Virus record (IMG/VR): IMGVR_UViG_3300042549_007519
Coordinates: 1-64,000 of that record
DNA from: a virus
DNA length: 64,000 nt
Direction: 5' to 3' (one strand)
Below the pieces are notes generated by a model. It had not been told where the DNA came from. It did no database searches and saw nothing but the letters and a program-made list of their open reading frames with translations. The position numbers were made by a program, and so were the translations under genes. Numbering within the stretch: the stretch's first letter is position 1; each line of letters opens with the position of its first letter. Shown here piece by piece: positions 15,463 to 23,650 of this stretch.

Positions 15463-16050
15463 TTATTTTTCTTTTTTGAAAATTAAATAAGCACCAACTG
15501 CTCCCACAATTAAAATCCAATATGGAAAAGGTTTTTTCTTTTGACTTAATGCTGTTTCTTCAGTAGCTCCTGCTCCACCACCTCCACCACCAGTTAAACT
15601 ACCTAAAAAAGCACCTAAATTTGGCAATATAGTAGTTGTATTGGTTGTAGTAGTAGTGCTTGTATTTGTAGGTGTTCCTAAATTTGGTTCAACAATTTGA
15701 CTTGTTCCTGTTGTTGACGTTGACATACATTTAGTCATAAATTCCTTTTTAGAACTTTCCATTTCCTCATTACTTCCAAATTTAACAACTGAAGAATATT
15801 CTTCCCATTTTTTTAAACACTCTGGGTACATACCACCTTGAATAGTAGTATCAGTTGCTTTTGGCGGTTTTGTATCTGGGTCAATTCCTAATGGCGGAGG
15901 ACTATAAACTGGTTTTGGGTCTGTAACTAAACTTGTTGATTGACCTACACTAACGCCTAAATCATCATTTACTGTTAATACATTTAAACCAGAACCACCA
16001 GTAGTTGTTTGGTTGTCTAACATATCTGCTGTCATTCCTTTTGGTATCAT
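15463..16050 (-). CDS. Tail-anchored protein with Cys-bracketed helical motif
   Basis: This 195-residue protein has low-complexity Pro/Thr/Gly regions around a motif ECLKKWEEYSSVVKFGSNEE...EFMTKCM. The same pattern (ECEKKW...SS...SEE..L...K.EFMSSC) occurs in the protein at 32603, with two cysteines about 30 residues apart. A Gly/Thr-rich linker leads to a C-terminal span near 175-191. The paired cysteines could form a disulfide outside the cytoplasm. Confidence 0.78.
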   Translation of the reverse strand: MIPKGMTADMLDNQTTTGGSGLNVLTVNDDLGVSVGQSTSLVTDPKPVYSPPPLGIDPDTKPPKATDTTIQGGMYPECLKKWEEYSSVVKFGSNEEMESSKKEFMTKCMSTSTTGTSQIVEPNLGTPTNTSTTTTTNTTTILPNLGAFLGSLTGGGGGGAGATEETALSQKKKPFPYWILIVGAVGAYLIFKKEK

Positions 16051-16066
16051 ATATTTATATTTTAAA

Positions 16067-16606
16067 TTATTTTTCTAATGTAAATCCTGCTGGCTCTACT
16101 ACTTTTCTAATCTTATCTTTCAAAGCACCATCTCCAATTTCTAATTCATTGTTTAACCATGTGATTAAATCAACATTTGTACTGCCAATCCATGAATCTG
16201 GAAGATACCATTTTTCACTTGGAGTACCACCATTTACAGTAGAATATGAACGCTTGCCAAAAGCATTATAAACCATTTTAAAATCCTCTGGCTTAATTTT
16301 TGAAAAAACAGTACTTATTGTGCCTTTATCAGTACCCCAAGTATAGTTAAATGCTTCAAAAAGATTTTCTGCATAGTTTTTAGCGGTTTGATTACTTATG
16401 GTAGTTTTTTCTGTATCAATATCTTGTTCAACAAATTTGCCACCAGATATATTTTCTCCACTTATACCCCCTTTTAATCTTTTTACTACTGCAATACCAA
16501 TTATAACAACGGCAATAGCTCCACCTATATAAAGTAATGGTTTTTTATTGGTTGCAATAAATTCTCCTGTTTTAGAAGTCGCTTGATTAATATTGAATTT
16601 ACTCAT
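16067..16606 (-). CDS. Membrane-anchored late protein
   Basis: This 179-residue protein has one N-terminal span at 19-38 (LLYIGGAIAVVIIGIAVV) followed by KRLKGG, then a soluble alpha/beta domain with NYAENLFEAFNYTWGTDKG and a predicted helical bundle. No catalytic motif is evident. Confidence 0.8.
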   Translation of the reverse strand: MSKFNINQATSKTGEFIATNKKPLLYIGGAIAVVIIGIAVVKRLKGGISGENISGGKFVEQDIDTEKTTISNQTAKNYAENLFEAFNYTWGTDKGTISTVFSKIKPEDFKMVYNAFGKRSYSTVNGGTPSEKWYLPDSWIGSTNVDLITWLNNELEIGDGALKDKIRKVVEPAGFTLEK

Positions 16607-16611
16607 ATCTA

Positions 16612-16884
16612 TTATTTTAAAGCTGTTCCACCTTGAGTTCTATAACTTTTGCCATTATAAACAAAAGTATTTTTGTTTTCTAAAATAGCATTTGCCCACA
16701 CTCCCAAAAAAGCATCTTCAAAGGTAGAAATAACATTTCTATCTTTGTGTTTTGCGTTTTCAATTATTATGTTAATGCTATCTTCTTTTGTCAATACTTT
16801 AACTTTCTTAAATTCTTTGTAAGCTAAATAACCTCCAACTCCTAATATTGCTAATGCAATCCAAACGTATGCTTTATTTTTCAT
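16612..16884 (-). CDS. Membrane-anchored late protein
   Basis: This 90-residue protein has a span at 4-21 (AYVWIALAILGVGGYLAY) and a small soluble domain whose second half resembles that of the preceding protein (an ALLxVWANAILENKNTFVYNGKSY-like segment). No function is assignable. Confidence 0.78.
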   Translation of the reverse strand: MKNKAYVWIALAILGVGGYLAYKEFKKVKVLTKEDSINIIIENAKHKDRNVISTFEDAFLGVWANAILENKNTFVYNGKSYRTQGGTALK

Positions 16885-16895
16885 TTTTTATAATT

Positions 16896-17363
16896 TTAAA
16901 GTTTAACTAAAACTCCATTTGTTGTTCCTTTGTACTCATAACCCAATTTTAATAAATCGTCTTTTAATTTATTTATTGCTGATGGATATGTGTTTATTGA
17001 CGAGCATGGCTTAAAAATTTCAGGTCGACAAAAATCAATTTGTGATTGTTTAATAGCACTCATTTTTTCAAATTTTTTTATCTTAAATACAATGTCATTT
17101 GCTTTATCTAAATCTTCTTGACCTTGAATTGTTGGTGCTTTTGTTGTTGGTGTAACTATACCACCTGTTGATAATGGCGGTATTTCGCTATCAATTGTAC
17201 TTGTACTACCACTTGTTGTTGTAGGTGTTGTTGCACTACTTGTTGTAGGTGTTGCACTACCACTTGATAACGCTTCTTTTTTATCTTTTTTAGTAAAGTA
17301 AAGATAAGCACCAACTCCTATCACTAAAATACCACCTCCTATAATTAATACTTTTTTGTTCAT
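16896..17363 (-). CDS. Membrane-anchored late protein with Ser/Thr linker
   Basis: This 155-residue protein has a span at 4-22, KKDKK, then about 60 residues of Ser/Thr/Pro-rich linker and a C-terminal domain with two cysteines (FCRPEIFKPCSS). The linker would hold the domain away from the membrane. Three of the TM proteins here share this layout. Confidence 0.78.
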   Translation of the reverse strand: MNKKVLIIGGGILVIGVGAYLYFTKKDKKEALSSGSATPTTSSATTPTTTSGSTSTIDSEIPPLSTGGIVTPTTKAPTIQGQEDLDKANDIVFKIKKFEKMSAIKQSQIDFCRPEIFKPCSSINTYPSAINKLKDDLLKLGYEYKGTTNGVLVKL

Positions 17364-17364
17364 T

Positions 17365-17733
17365 TTATTTTCTATTTGTAATTAATATTATACCTGCTCC
17401 AGCTAAAACAATTCCTATACCAATGTAAACACGTTTATTTCTTTCTTTTATGCTCTCGCTTTCAATTCTGATTTTGTCTATTTCTTGATACTTATTGGCA
17501 ATTTCAGAAACTTGTTCTATTTTTTTATTACCTAATACCACTTCACAATTTATTTTAGCAAAATAATCATTAAGTTCTTTTAGCCTTTGGTCTAAAACAG
17601 CCATTTCTCCAGAATCCATTTTTAAAGCATAATAAGACTTTTCATTAATTACTTTATTAATGGTTTTCTCCAACAACAAACAATTATCTGTGTAAGGGAA
17701 AAATTTTCTTATATCTGCTATTGACCTTGCCAT
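17365..17733 (-). CDS. Tail-anchored helical late protein
   Basis: This helical 122-residue protein has a C-terminal span at 102-119 (RVYIGIGIVLAGAGIILI). It resembles the proteins at 14704 and 11364 in layout. No enzyme motif is present. Confidence 0.78.
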   Translation of the reverse strand: MARSIADIRKFFPYTDNCLLLEKTINKVINEKSYYALKMDSGEMAVLDQRLKELNDYFAKINCEVVLGNKKIEQVSEIANKYQEIDKIRIESESIKERNKRVYIGIGIVLAGAGIILITNRK

Positions 17734-17745
17734 TACTTCAATAAA

Positions 17746-18255
17746 TTAAAAACCTAAACCTAATGGATTAAAATCAACGCTTGAAGTTCCTTTTGCTGGC
17801 AATGCTTTTGTTTTAATCACAAATATTTGATAAAAATCTTGAGTAACTTGACCATTTTTATAGTCGTTACTCCATAAATTATAATCTATTATTCTTCTAT
17901 CATTTGCATATTCTTGCATTTGTTTAACTGCTGATTCAGTTTTAGCACCAAAAGAACCATCTGTAACTAATTTAGGACTTGCATAACCATTATCATTAAG
18001 CCATTTTTGTAAAGTAAGTACATTACTACCTTTAGAACCATTTTTTAAAGGATATGAAGCAACTGGCAAAACAGAAGCTGTTGTTTTAGGCTTTGTAGTA
18101 TTACTTTTTGTTTCTTCTTTTTCTTCCTCTGTAGTTCTATCTGGTGTACTAATTCCCATTGGTTTTGCTTTTGTTGCAAATTTGTAAACAAAATATGCTC
18201 CAATTCCTATTACAGCAAATGCTCCAATAAATAAATTTCTGTTATTTTTTTTCAT
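17746..18255 (-). CDS. Membrane-anchored peptidoglycan-binding protein
   Basis: This 169-residue protein has an N-terminal span at 8-25, a Thr/Lys linker and a PG_binding_1 domain at about 68-118 (LKNGSKGSNVLTLQKWLND, DGSFGAKTESAVKQMQ). This three-helix domain binds cell-wall peptidoglycan. The neighbour at 18242 has the same combination, so the two may line a membrane-wall contact zone at entry. It overlaps the upstream gene by 14 bases. Confidence 0.87.
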   Translation of the reverse strand: MKKNNRNLFIGAFAVIGIGAYFVYKFATKAKPMGISTPDRTTEEEKEETKSNTTKPKTTASVLPVASYPLKNGSKGSNVLTLQKWLNDNGYASPKLVTDGSFGAKTESAVKQMQEYANDRRIIDYNLWSNDYKNGQVTQDFYQIFVIKTKALPAKGTSSVDFNPLGLGF

Positions 18256-18574
18256 TATAAATTTGTTTTAATGTTATTTCTTTTACTTTTTTAGCTTCAT
18301 TTAAAGCCTTTTCTGTCATAGAACCAAATATTCCATCAATTCCATCGCCATCTGCTCCAGAAGTTCCTAAATCATATCCTAATTCATCTTTTAAGATACG
18401 TTGCAATTCAAACACCTCTGCACCTTTAGAACCTTTAACTAAAATTAAGTTTTCATCAAGTAAACTCAACTGCTCGGCACTTGGTTTGCTTAATCTTTTG
18501 TATAATCTATTAGCAAGGTATAACGCCCCTAATACTGCTACTCCAATTAATATGTTTTTTGTTGTTTTGTTCAT
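18242..18574 (-). CDS. Membrane-anchored peptidoglycan-binding protein (paralogue)
   Basis: This 110-residue protein has a span at 8-21 and a PG_binding_1-like domain at about 47-98 (LVKGSKGAEVFELQRIL, GIDGIFGSMTEKAL). It looks like a divergent duplicate of the next gene. Neither carries a hydrolase domain, so they would anchor rather than cut. Confidence 0.85.
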   Translation of the reverse strand: MNKTTKNILIGVAVLGALYLANRLYKRLSKPSAEQLSLLDENLILVKGSKGAEVFELQRILKDELGYDLGTSGADGDGIDGIFGSMTEKALNEAKKVKEITLKQIYNEKK

Positions 18575-18592
18575 ATTCTTAACTATTTATTA

Positions 18593-19108
18593 TTAACATG
18601 GTGCTTTTATACACATAATTTGACCGAATGATTTTACTGGTTCATTAAAAATAGTACCATTTACCATTTTAGTTTTAAATCCTTTTATCTCATTTGTTAT
18701 ACTTGGATTTTTTGCTAAAAATAAAGAACTTTCATCTGTCAATTTAATGTCATTTGAATCTGTTTGTTGCGACATTACCAATAAGTAAATATTTATAATT
18801 GAATTTGTATCATTATCGCTTTTTGAATATTTTTTAACTAATTGTTCTAAAGAAACATACATATTGCCATAATTCAATTTTGGTTCAAAAAACTCTTTCA
18901 TATCATGATGTTGATATTTTGGATTTTTACCATCTTGATATTTTTCATTTAAGTAAGAAACTATTTTTTTTGCTCCATCTGAAATTAAATTAGTTTTTGG
19001 TGTATCTGTAATTATATTTGTATCAGATTTTTTATTCTTATTCCAAAAGTAAAGTCCTGCAATAGCACCTACTCCCAATAGTCCGTATAATATGTTTTTG
19101 TTTTTCAT
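18593..19108 (-). CDS. Membrane-anchored late protein with duplicated TM leader
   Basis: This 171-residue protein's first 27 residues (MKNKNILYGLLGVGAIAGLY and onward) are identical to those of the next gene, at the DNA level too. The soluble part is helical and unrelated to that of the neighbour; it ends in a QIMCIKAPC segment with two cysteines. Its function is unknown, apart from a likely virion membrane location. Confidence 0.8.
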   Translation of the reverse strand: MKNKNILYGLLGVGAIAGLYFWNKNKKSDTNIITDTPKTNLISDGAKKIVSYLNEKYQDGKNPKYQHHDMKEFFEPKLNYGNMYVSLEQLVKKYSKSDNDTNSIINIYLLVMSQQTDSNDIKLTDESSLFLAKNPSITNEIKGFKTKMVNGTIFNEPVKSFGQIMCIKAPC

Positions 19109-19117
19109 AGTTATTTT
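19028..19117. repeat. TM-leader duplication, copy 1
   Basis: This 90-base segment is identical to 19376-19465. It covers the ribosome-loading region and the N-terminal membrane span of the gene at 18593. The identity indicates a recent duplication. Confidence 0.95.
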
Positions 19118-19126
19118 TATTTTAAA

Positions 19127-19456
19127 TTATGCTGGAGGGTACATTCCATAATCTACTTTAGGTCTTGCATTTAACCAAATAGAAAATTCATTTTCTAATT
19201 TAAACTCTTTAATTTTTGCATTTGCCAAAGCTTTTTCTTTTTCATTATTTTTTTCCCATTCTCGAGGTGGTGCAACCCCACCTTTCCAACTATTAATTGC
19301 TTTATTAAATAAACTTATTTTTTCTTGCTCACTAATAATTGACACTTTTTGTTCTTGCGAGGTTAAATCTTTTGGTTTTTTATTCTTATTCCAAAAGTAA
19401 AGTCCTGCAATAGCACCTACTCCCAATAGTCCGTATAATATGTTTTTGTTTTTCAT
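19127..19456 (-). CDS. Membrane-anchored late protein with duplicated TM leader
   Basis: This 109-residue protein has the same 27-residue membrane leader as the gene at 18593, then an unrelated soluble domain of about 80 residues with WLNARPKVDYGMYPPA at the end. The pair shows one anchor serving two different cargo domains. Confidence 0.8.
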   Translation of the reverse strand: MKNKNILYGLLGVGAIAGLYFWNKNKKPKDLTSQEQKVSIISEQEKISLFNKAINSWKGGVAPPREWEKNNEKEKALANAKIKEFKLENEFSIWLNARPKVDYGMYPPA

Positions 19457-19465
19457 AGTTATTTT
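19376..19465. repeat. TM-leader duplication, copy 2
   Basis: Exact partner of 19028-19117, offset 348 bases. A diverged third relative encodes the N-terminus of the gene at 21404. Confidence 0.95.
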
Positions 19466-20154
19466 GGTTGTTTTAAAAATTCATTATAAGCATTTAAAAA
19501 TTCAGCAGTTGTAATTCTTGCTGGTTGAACTCCCCCTATTCCATTAGTAGAAAAAGATTGCTTATATAAATCTGGAGCAATAAAACTTAACATTCCTACG
19601 TTTCCACCTTTATAGTATCTTGTATTAAAACCATTCGACTTAATTGTAAATTCACTTGGTGTTTTACTTAATTCTTGAGAGTTTAAATTTAATGGCATAA
19701 CATTTGGTGGCATTTGCGTTAACGTTGGATTTGGCTCAACCGCCACCTTTTGTCTTGGCTCTTGTTTCGGCATATTTTTTCGGTCATATTCGATACTTAA
19801 TTGATAAGCCAACAACGGTGCTAAACCACCAACAACCATTCCTAATGTAGTAGATTTTTTCATGTTTTTAGCAACGTATCTACCTACAACTGCACCTACA
19901 ATTATATAAGCACCTAACCTCATCGGTCTTTCAAAACTCCAACCTCCTTGTTTACCAAAAACCTTATCAGTTAAACCACTATAACTCATTTGTGAAGCTT
20001 CTTGTAACAAAGCTTGTTGTTTAGCTAATTCTAATTGAGCTTGTTGTTGGTTAGACTTTTGTGGTTTTGGTGCAAAATCACTACCTCCTACTACGCCTGT
20101 ATTACTTGTAATAAGCAAATCATTAATCCATTTTGAATCTTGAACTACTTTCAT
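19459..20154 (-). CDS. Late protein with central membrane hairpin
   Basis: This 231-residue protein has a Gln-rich helix near the N-terminus, then two hydrophobic segments at about 83-100 and 108-123 forming a possible hairpin, and a soluble C-terminal domain with RYYKGGNVGMLSFIAPDLY. The lack of charged tails around the hairpin makes topology uncertain. The function is unknown. Confidence 0.78.
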   Translation of the reverse strand: MKVVQDSKWINDLLITSNTGVVGGSDFAPKPQKSNQQQAQLELAKQQALLQEASQMSYSGLTDKVFGKQGGWSFERPMRLGAYIIVGAVVGRYVAKNMKKSTTLGMVVGGLAPLLAYQLSIEYDRKNMPKQEPRQKVAVEPNPTLTQMPPNVMPLNLNSQELSKTPSEFTIKSNGFNTRYYKGGNVGMLSFIAPDLYKQSFSTNGIGGVQPARITTAEFLNAYNEFLKQPK

Positions 20155-20166
20155 AATCTTATTTTT

Positions 20167-20955
20167 TTATCTTAATACCATATTTTTTTTCTCAAAGTCC
20201 ATTACGAACTTCTCAATAATTTTCATTCTGTTTAAATTTTGCTGACTATCGCTTTCTTTAAACACTTCGTAAAAGGCTTGTAAGCCTTCAATTCTTGGAT
20301 AACCCAAGCCTAAATAAATCAAAAGTCCATTAATGTCGGCTTCTGATTCATTGTCAATATCATCATTAACGTAAAAGTGGCTAAATTCATGGCACAATAT
20401 GGCGAACCTCATCGGTACGGTATATTTGTCAAAGTATTTTTTAGCAACTTGTATTCTTCCTGTTACTCTCGAAATACGAGCAGGTGTTGTCATTTCTTTG
20501 CCAGAATTTGAACTAACAATAACTGGTAAGTATTCAATAAGAAACTGACCATTATCAGACTGATATGTCTTATTAGCCGATAAATTAGGAGCGTTATAAG
20601 CGAACCTTTGAGCAAAATCAACAAAATTAGCAACCACAACATTTTTAATATCGACAACATCTAATCTTTTTTCTAATGGTGTTTTATTTACTTCTAAAAT
20701 ACTTATATTTTTTTCTTGAGCCTTTGGCAAATTACCTACTCTTTTATCGTAAACTGAAATGATTACGTTTTCCGAAGTCATTGGCAATCTAACATAAAAA
20801 GTTTGTTGACCTCTTACAGTTGCCCATCTATCGGTAAAAATAATGTTTGGCTTATCTTCTGCGTATATTTTAATAGTAACTTCACATGGTTGGTTTACCG
20901 CTACCTTTATAACCAAGCACATTTCATCATATCTGGTATTTAGTCTGTAATTCAT
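20167..20955 (-). CDS. Zinc metallopeptidase-like protein (HExxH) with N-terminal beta domain
   Basis: This 262-residue protein has a beta-sandwich at about 1-90, then a gluzincin-type domain with H189-E190-F-S-H193 and the glutamate helix NESEAD around 202-207. No signal peptide is seen. It sits between membrane-protein genes of the late block, so it could process virion proteins, act on the cell envelope at entry, or be a structural derivative. Similar proteins occur in Bacteroidota elements. Confidence 0.83.
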   Translation of the reverse strand: MNYRLNTRYDEMCLVIKVAVNQPCEVTIKIYAEDKPNIIFTDRWATVRGQQTFYVRLPMTSENVIISVYDKRVGNLPKAQEKNISILEVNKTPLEKRLDVVDIKNVVVANFVDFAQRFAYNAPNLSANKTYQSDNGQFLIEYLPVIVSSNSGKEMTTPARISRVTGRIQVAKKYFDKYTVPMRFAILCHEFSHFYVNDDIDNESEADINGLLIYLGLGYPRIEGLQAFYEVFKESDSQQNLNRMKIIEKFVMDFEKKNMVLR

Positions 20956-21269
20956 TTACCTTGTTTTTTATAAATTTTATAAGCTATACCACCTAAAATT
21001 AACATAACAGATGCTATAATTACTATTTTATCTAATCCAACTTTATTTGGAACAATATTAGATTTGTTGTTTTTTAAAGTTTCTTGAATTAACTTTTGAT
21101 TATCAGTCAATTCTTTTTCAGAATCAAATGAGTTAAATTCCATTAGTTGTTTATTTGGCAAAAATCTACCTTTGTCTTTTTCTCTTTGCAACCACCCTTT
21201 AAAATTTAAAGTACTTCCGCTTTCTTTCCAAAGTTGATTTGCACTTTTACCTAAATCTATATTTTCCAT
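20952..21269 (-). CDS. Tail-anchored late protein
   Basis: This 105-residue protein has an N-terminal motif SANQLWKESGSTLNFKGWL, then a helical stalk and one C-terminal span at 82-98. It overlaps the peptidase gene start by 4 bases, suggesting coupled production. The WKESG..L.FK..L motif may be a small protein-binding module; I cannot name it. Confidence 0.8.
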   Translation of the reverse strand: MENIDLGKSANQLWKESGSTLNFKGWLQREKDKGRFLPNKQLMEFNSFDSEKELTDNQKLIQETLKNNKSNIVPNKVGLDKIVIIASVMLILGGIAYKIYKKQGK

Positions 21270-21273
21270 TTTA

Positions 21274-21402
21274 TTATTTTTTTGTTTCTTGTTCCATTTC
21301 GTTAATCACATCTTGTCTTGGTTTTAAAAAGCCAAAGTATAGATAGATTAATCCACCTATACTCAAACTTGTTAACGCAATGCCTATATATGACTTTTTC
21401 AT
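21274..21402 (-). CDS. Small membrane peptide (42 residues)
   Basis: Reading the gap gives an ATG-initiated frame with one span at 4-22 (SYIGIALTSLSIGGLIYLY), then GFLKPRQDVINEMEQETKK. The frame fits between its neighbours with 4 and 1 free bases. Composition and spacing match the other late membrane proteins. Confidence 0.75.
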   Translation of the reverse strand: MKKSYIGIALTSLSIGGLIYLYFGFLKPRQDVINEMEQETKK

Positions 21403-21403
21403 T

Positions 21404-21724
21404 TTATGCTTTTTTAGGTCTTACCGAAGTTATGCAAGCATCTCCATCTGCACAACCACCAAATTTAGCAAAATAAGTTGTTCCGTTTGGTCTTTCACAT
21501 ACTTTACAACCTAAACCATAAGCACCTCCATTTGCATTTGAGTAACCACTCATTTTTGAATAACCACTCATTGCTGAATAACTATCACTCATTGGAGTTC
21601 CTTCTGGCTTTACCGCACTTGAACAAGTTGAACAAGTTGATTTTTTCTTCATTTTATCCCAATAGTAATACAAAGCAATAGCTCCAACAGCTAATAATCC
21701 GTACATTAATTTTTTATTTTTCAT
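21404..21724 (-). CDS. Membrane-anchored Cys-rich late protein
   Basis: This 106-residue protein starts MKNKKLMYGLLAVGAIALYYY, a relative of the duplicated leader at 18593 and 19127. It then has CSTCSS, a repetitive Ser/Gly/Tyr-rich region with imperfect YSKMSGYSN units, and CKVCERPNG and CADGDAC. Six cysteines on one side of the membrane suggest disulfides or metal binding. Confidence 0.8.
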   Translation of the reverse strand: MKNKKLMYGLLAVGAIALYYYWDKMKKKSTCSTCSSAVKPEGTPMSDSYSAMSGYSKMSGYSNANGGAYGLGCKVCERPNGTTYFAKFGGCADGDACITSVRPKKA

Positions 21725-21734
21725 AATACTTTTT

Positions 21735-21962
21735 TTATTTATTTTCCATTCCGCTTAATTTCCATGCTAAATACCAAATAGCTATTCCACTACCTGCTAC
21801 TAAATAAGGATTTGTTTTATTCTTTTTTTCTAATTCAGTTTCTTTGTCTTTAAAAATTTGATAGCCTACATAAATAGGTATGGCAAATGTCAAACCTATA
21901 AATGTTAAAGATGCAACTCCTTGAGAAACTGATTTTACCGAATATTCACTTTTTTTACTCAT
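21735..21962 (-). CDS. Small two-span membrane protein
   Basis: This 75-residue protein has hydrophobic segments at about 15-34 and 52-67 joined by a charged loop. It lies among other very short membrane proteins. Holin-like behaviour cannot be excluded, but the lysis cassette lies elsewhere. Confidence 0.78.
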   Translation of the reverse strand: MSKKSEYSVKSVSQGVASLTFIGLTFAIPIYVGYQIFKDKETELEKKNKTNPYLVAGSGIAIWYLAWKLSGMENK

Positions 21963-21974
21963 CTTTTTAAATAA

Positions 21975-22133
21975 TTATTTTTGTGCAGTTTTCCAAGCTC
22001 TACCTACAACCCAAACAGTTGCAAACAATACAGCTACACTAACACTAATACCAACAACTCTTTTTACTAAATCGTCTTTTTTTTCTCCAGCAAAACCACT
22101 ATTCGTTGGACTTACATTATTCATTACTTCCAT
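21975..22133 (-). CDS. Small membrane peptide (52 residues)
   Basis: This frame was found in the gap: a polar head, then one span around 24-43 (VVGISVSVAVLFATVWVVG) and a short basic tail RAWKTAQK. The GRAWK ending resembles GKGWKKSQE of the next gene, so the two are probably related. Confidence 0.75.
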   Translation of the reverse strand: MEVMNNVSPTNSGFAGEKKDDLVKRVVGISVSVAVLFATVWVVGRAWKTAQK

Positions 22134-22152
22134 GTCTTTTAATTTTAAATGA

Positions 22153-22263
22153 TTACTCTTGAGATTTTTTCCAACCTTTACCTACAACATAGGCATATCC
22201 GTAAACTACCGCTAAAGATAACGCTAATCCTACAATTCCTAAAACTAAACTTGGTTTTTTCAT
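22153..22263 (-). CDS. Small membrane peptide (36 residues)
   Basis: This frame is one membrane span (SLVLGIVGLALSLAVVYGYA) with KK before it and GKGWKKSQE after it. It is nearly the minimal size for a virion membrane peptide, comparable with the small P-proteins of membrane-containing phages. It is supported by context more than by homology. Confidence 0.72.
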   Translation of the reverse strand: MKKPSLVLGIVGLALSLAVVYGYAYVVGKGWKKSQE

Positions 22264-22280
22264 AATATTTTTTCTTTAAA

Positions 22281-22832
22281 TTAATATAAATCTACTACTA
22301 CAACATCTGCTCGAACATAAACATCTTTTCTTGAGTCATAAAGAGTTCTACCACCAAAACCCGAGTAATAAAACATTTTTTCACTAAAAGAAGGATTATA
22401 ACCTTTATTGCTTATTAAAAACCAAATGTTTTTTCCATCAGTTCCTCTGACAACATTTTCAACTTTTCCAACATAAACTCCTTTGTTTTTAAGAGTTAAT
22501 GCTATGTTATCATTAAGTCCATTATTAACGTAAGCGGATTCTCTTAAATTAACACCTTTTTCAAATGTATAAATATTTTTTCCAACTAAATATTTTTTTA
22601 ATTCAGTTAAATTACCGTTTTTCATTAAAGCTTGATAATCTTTAACTTTTATAATTTTTTTTGGTCTATTTACAATATTTTGTAATTCATTTCCGCTTGC
22701 ATTATTAAAATCAAAATCCACTTCGGATTCTTTATCAAATACTTTTTCTTTTTTTTTATTTACAAAATAAAAACCAGCACCTATTAAGCCTAATGCAACT
22801 AAAGAGCCTATTAATATTTTTTTGTTTTTCAT
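22281..22832 (-). CDS. Membrane-anchored bacterial SH3-like protein
   Basis: This 183-residue protein has an N-terminal span at 5-24 followed by KKKEK. The C-terminal domain (about 88-150) has the bacterial SH3 start VNLRESAYVNNGLND and later KNIWFLISNKGY. SH3b domains bind cell-wall peptides. It adds a third membrane-anchored wall-binding candidate next to the two PG-binding proteins. Confidence 0.78.
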   Translation of the reverse strand: MKNKKILIGSLVALGLIGAGFYFVNKKKEKVFDKESEVDFDFNNASGNELQNIVNRPKKIIKVKDYQALMKNGNLTELKKYLVGKNIYTFEKGVNLRESAYVNNGLNDNIALTLKNKGVYVGKVENVVRGTDGKNIWFLISNKGYNPSFSEKMFYYSGFGGRTLYDSRKDVYVRADVVVVDLY

Positions 22833-22854
22833 TTTTTTATAATTTTAAGTTAAA

Positions 22855-23424
22855 CTATTTTTTTACTAATCTATAAACTACATAACCTACTCCTAATAAC
22901 AAAGCAATATTTATTAAATTTTTGTTGTTTTTTGGCGTTGAGTTATCATTAGAGCCAACAGATACTACATCTTTAATTTTATCAACTATTGTAGTTTCTT
23001 CAACTACATCTTTCGGTAAATTATATTCACTAAAAGCACCGAAATTGCCCATAAATCCAAATGGTCTTTTTATTGCTAATTTATTTTCTTCTTCCGTTGT
23101 CATGGCATAATTATTACCATTATGTTTTTTTAAAGAATAAAAAATATCGTTTTGTAATGTTCCTTTTTGATTAGTTTTAATTACTTGTATTGAGTCGCCT
23201 TTTTTTATACTGAAAAGCATATCTCGAGGACATCCCATACACATATTTTGTATTAAAGATTGTCTACTAAAATCTTTTTTAGCAATAGTATCTATAACTT
23301 CTTGTTTAGATTCCATAATCATATTTGGCTCTGCTCCTTTATAACCAGACTTTATCATATTCTTTTTTTGTTGTTGAATATTGTCATTAAGGTTAATTAA
23401 ATTTGGCTCTACTATATTACTCAT
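22855..23424 (-). CDS. Tail-anchored late protein
   Basis: This 189-residue protein has a soluble N-terminal region with a CMGCPRDM cysteine pair, a GDSIQVIKTNQKGTLQNDIFYSLKK segment and a C-terminal span near 169-185. No family is recognised. Its position in the membrane-protein run supports a virion location. Confidence 0.78.
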   Translation of the reverse strand: MSNIVEPNLINLNDNIQQQKKNMIKSGYKGAEPNMIMESKQEVIDTIAKKDFSRQSLIQNMCMGCPRDMLFSIKKGDSIQVIKTNQKGTLQNDIFYSLKKHNGNNYAMTTEEENKLAIKRPFGFMGNFGAFSEYNLPKDVVEETTIVDKIKDVVSVGSNDNSTPKNNKNLINIALLLGVGYVVYRLVKK

Positions 23425-23430
23425 AACTAA

Positions 23431-23646
23431 TTATTTTTTATTAACAATCATAGCGGTTGCAACACCGCCAACAATAGCTCCAGTAAGACCCGAAGCGTAA
23501 ATATTATATTTCTTATAATAACCTACCATAAGACCAATAACAAGTCCTGTAACAGCACCATTAATAGATGCTTTTGAAGTGTGCATAAACAACTCTCGTT
23601 TGTCTTTGTCCACTATGTTTTTAGCTTCTTCTAAATAATTTTGCAT
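23431..23646 (-). CDS. Small glycine-zipper membrane protein
   Basis: This 71-residue protein has a short charged N-terminus and two hydrophobic Gly/Ala-rich segments with GxxxG spacing (INGAVTGLVIGLMVGYY and ASGLTGAIVGGVATAMIV). Glycine zippers pack tightly and can oligomerise into pores or tubes. Confidence 0.78.
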   Translation of the reverse strand: MQNYLEEAKNIVDKDKRELFMHTSKASINGAVTGLVIGLMVGYYKKYNIYASGLTGAIVGGVATAMIVNKK

Positions 23647-23650
23647 ATTA

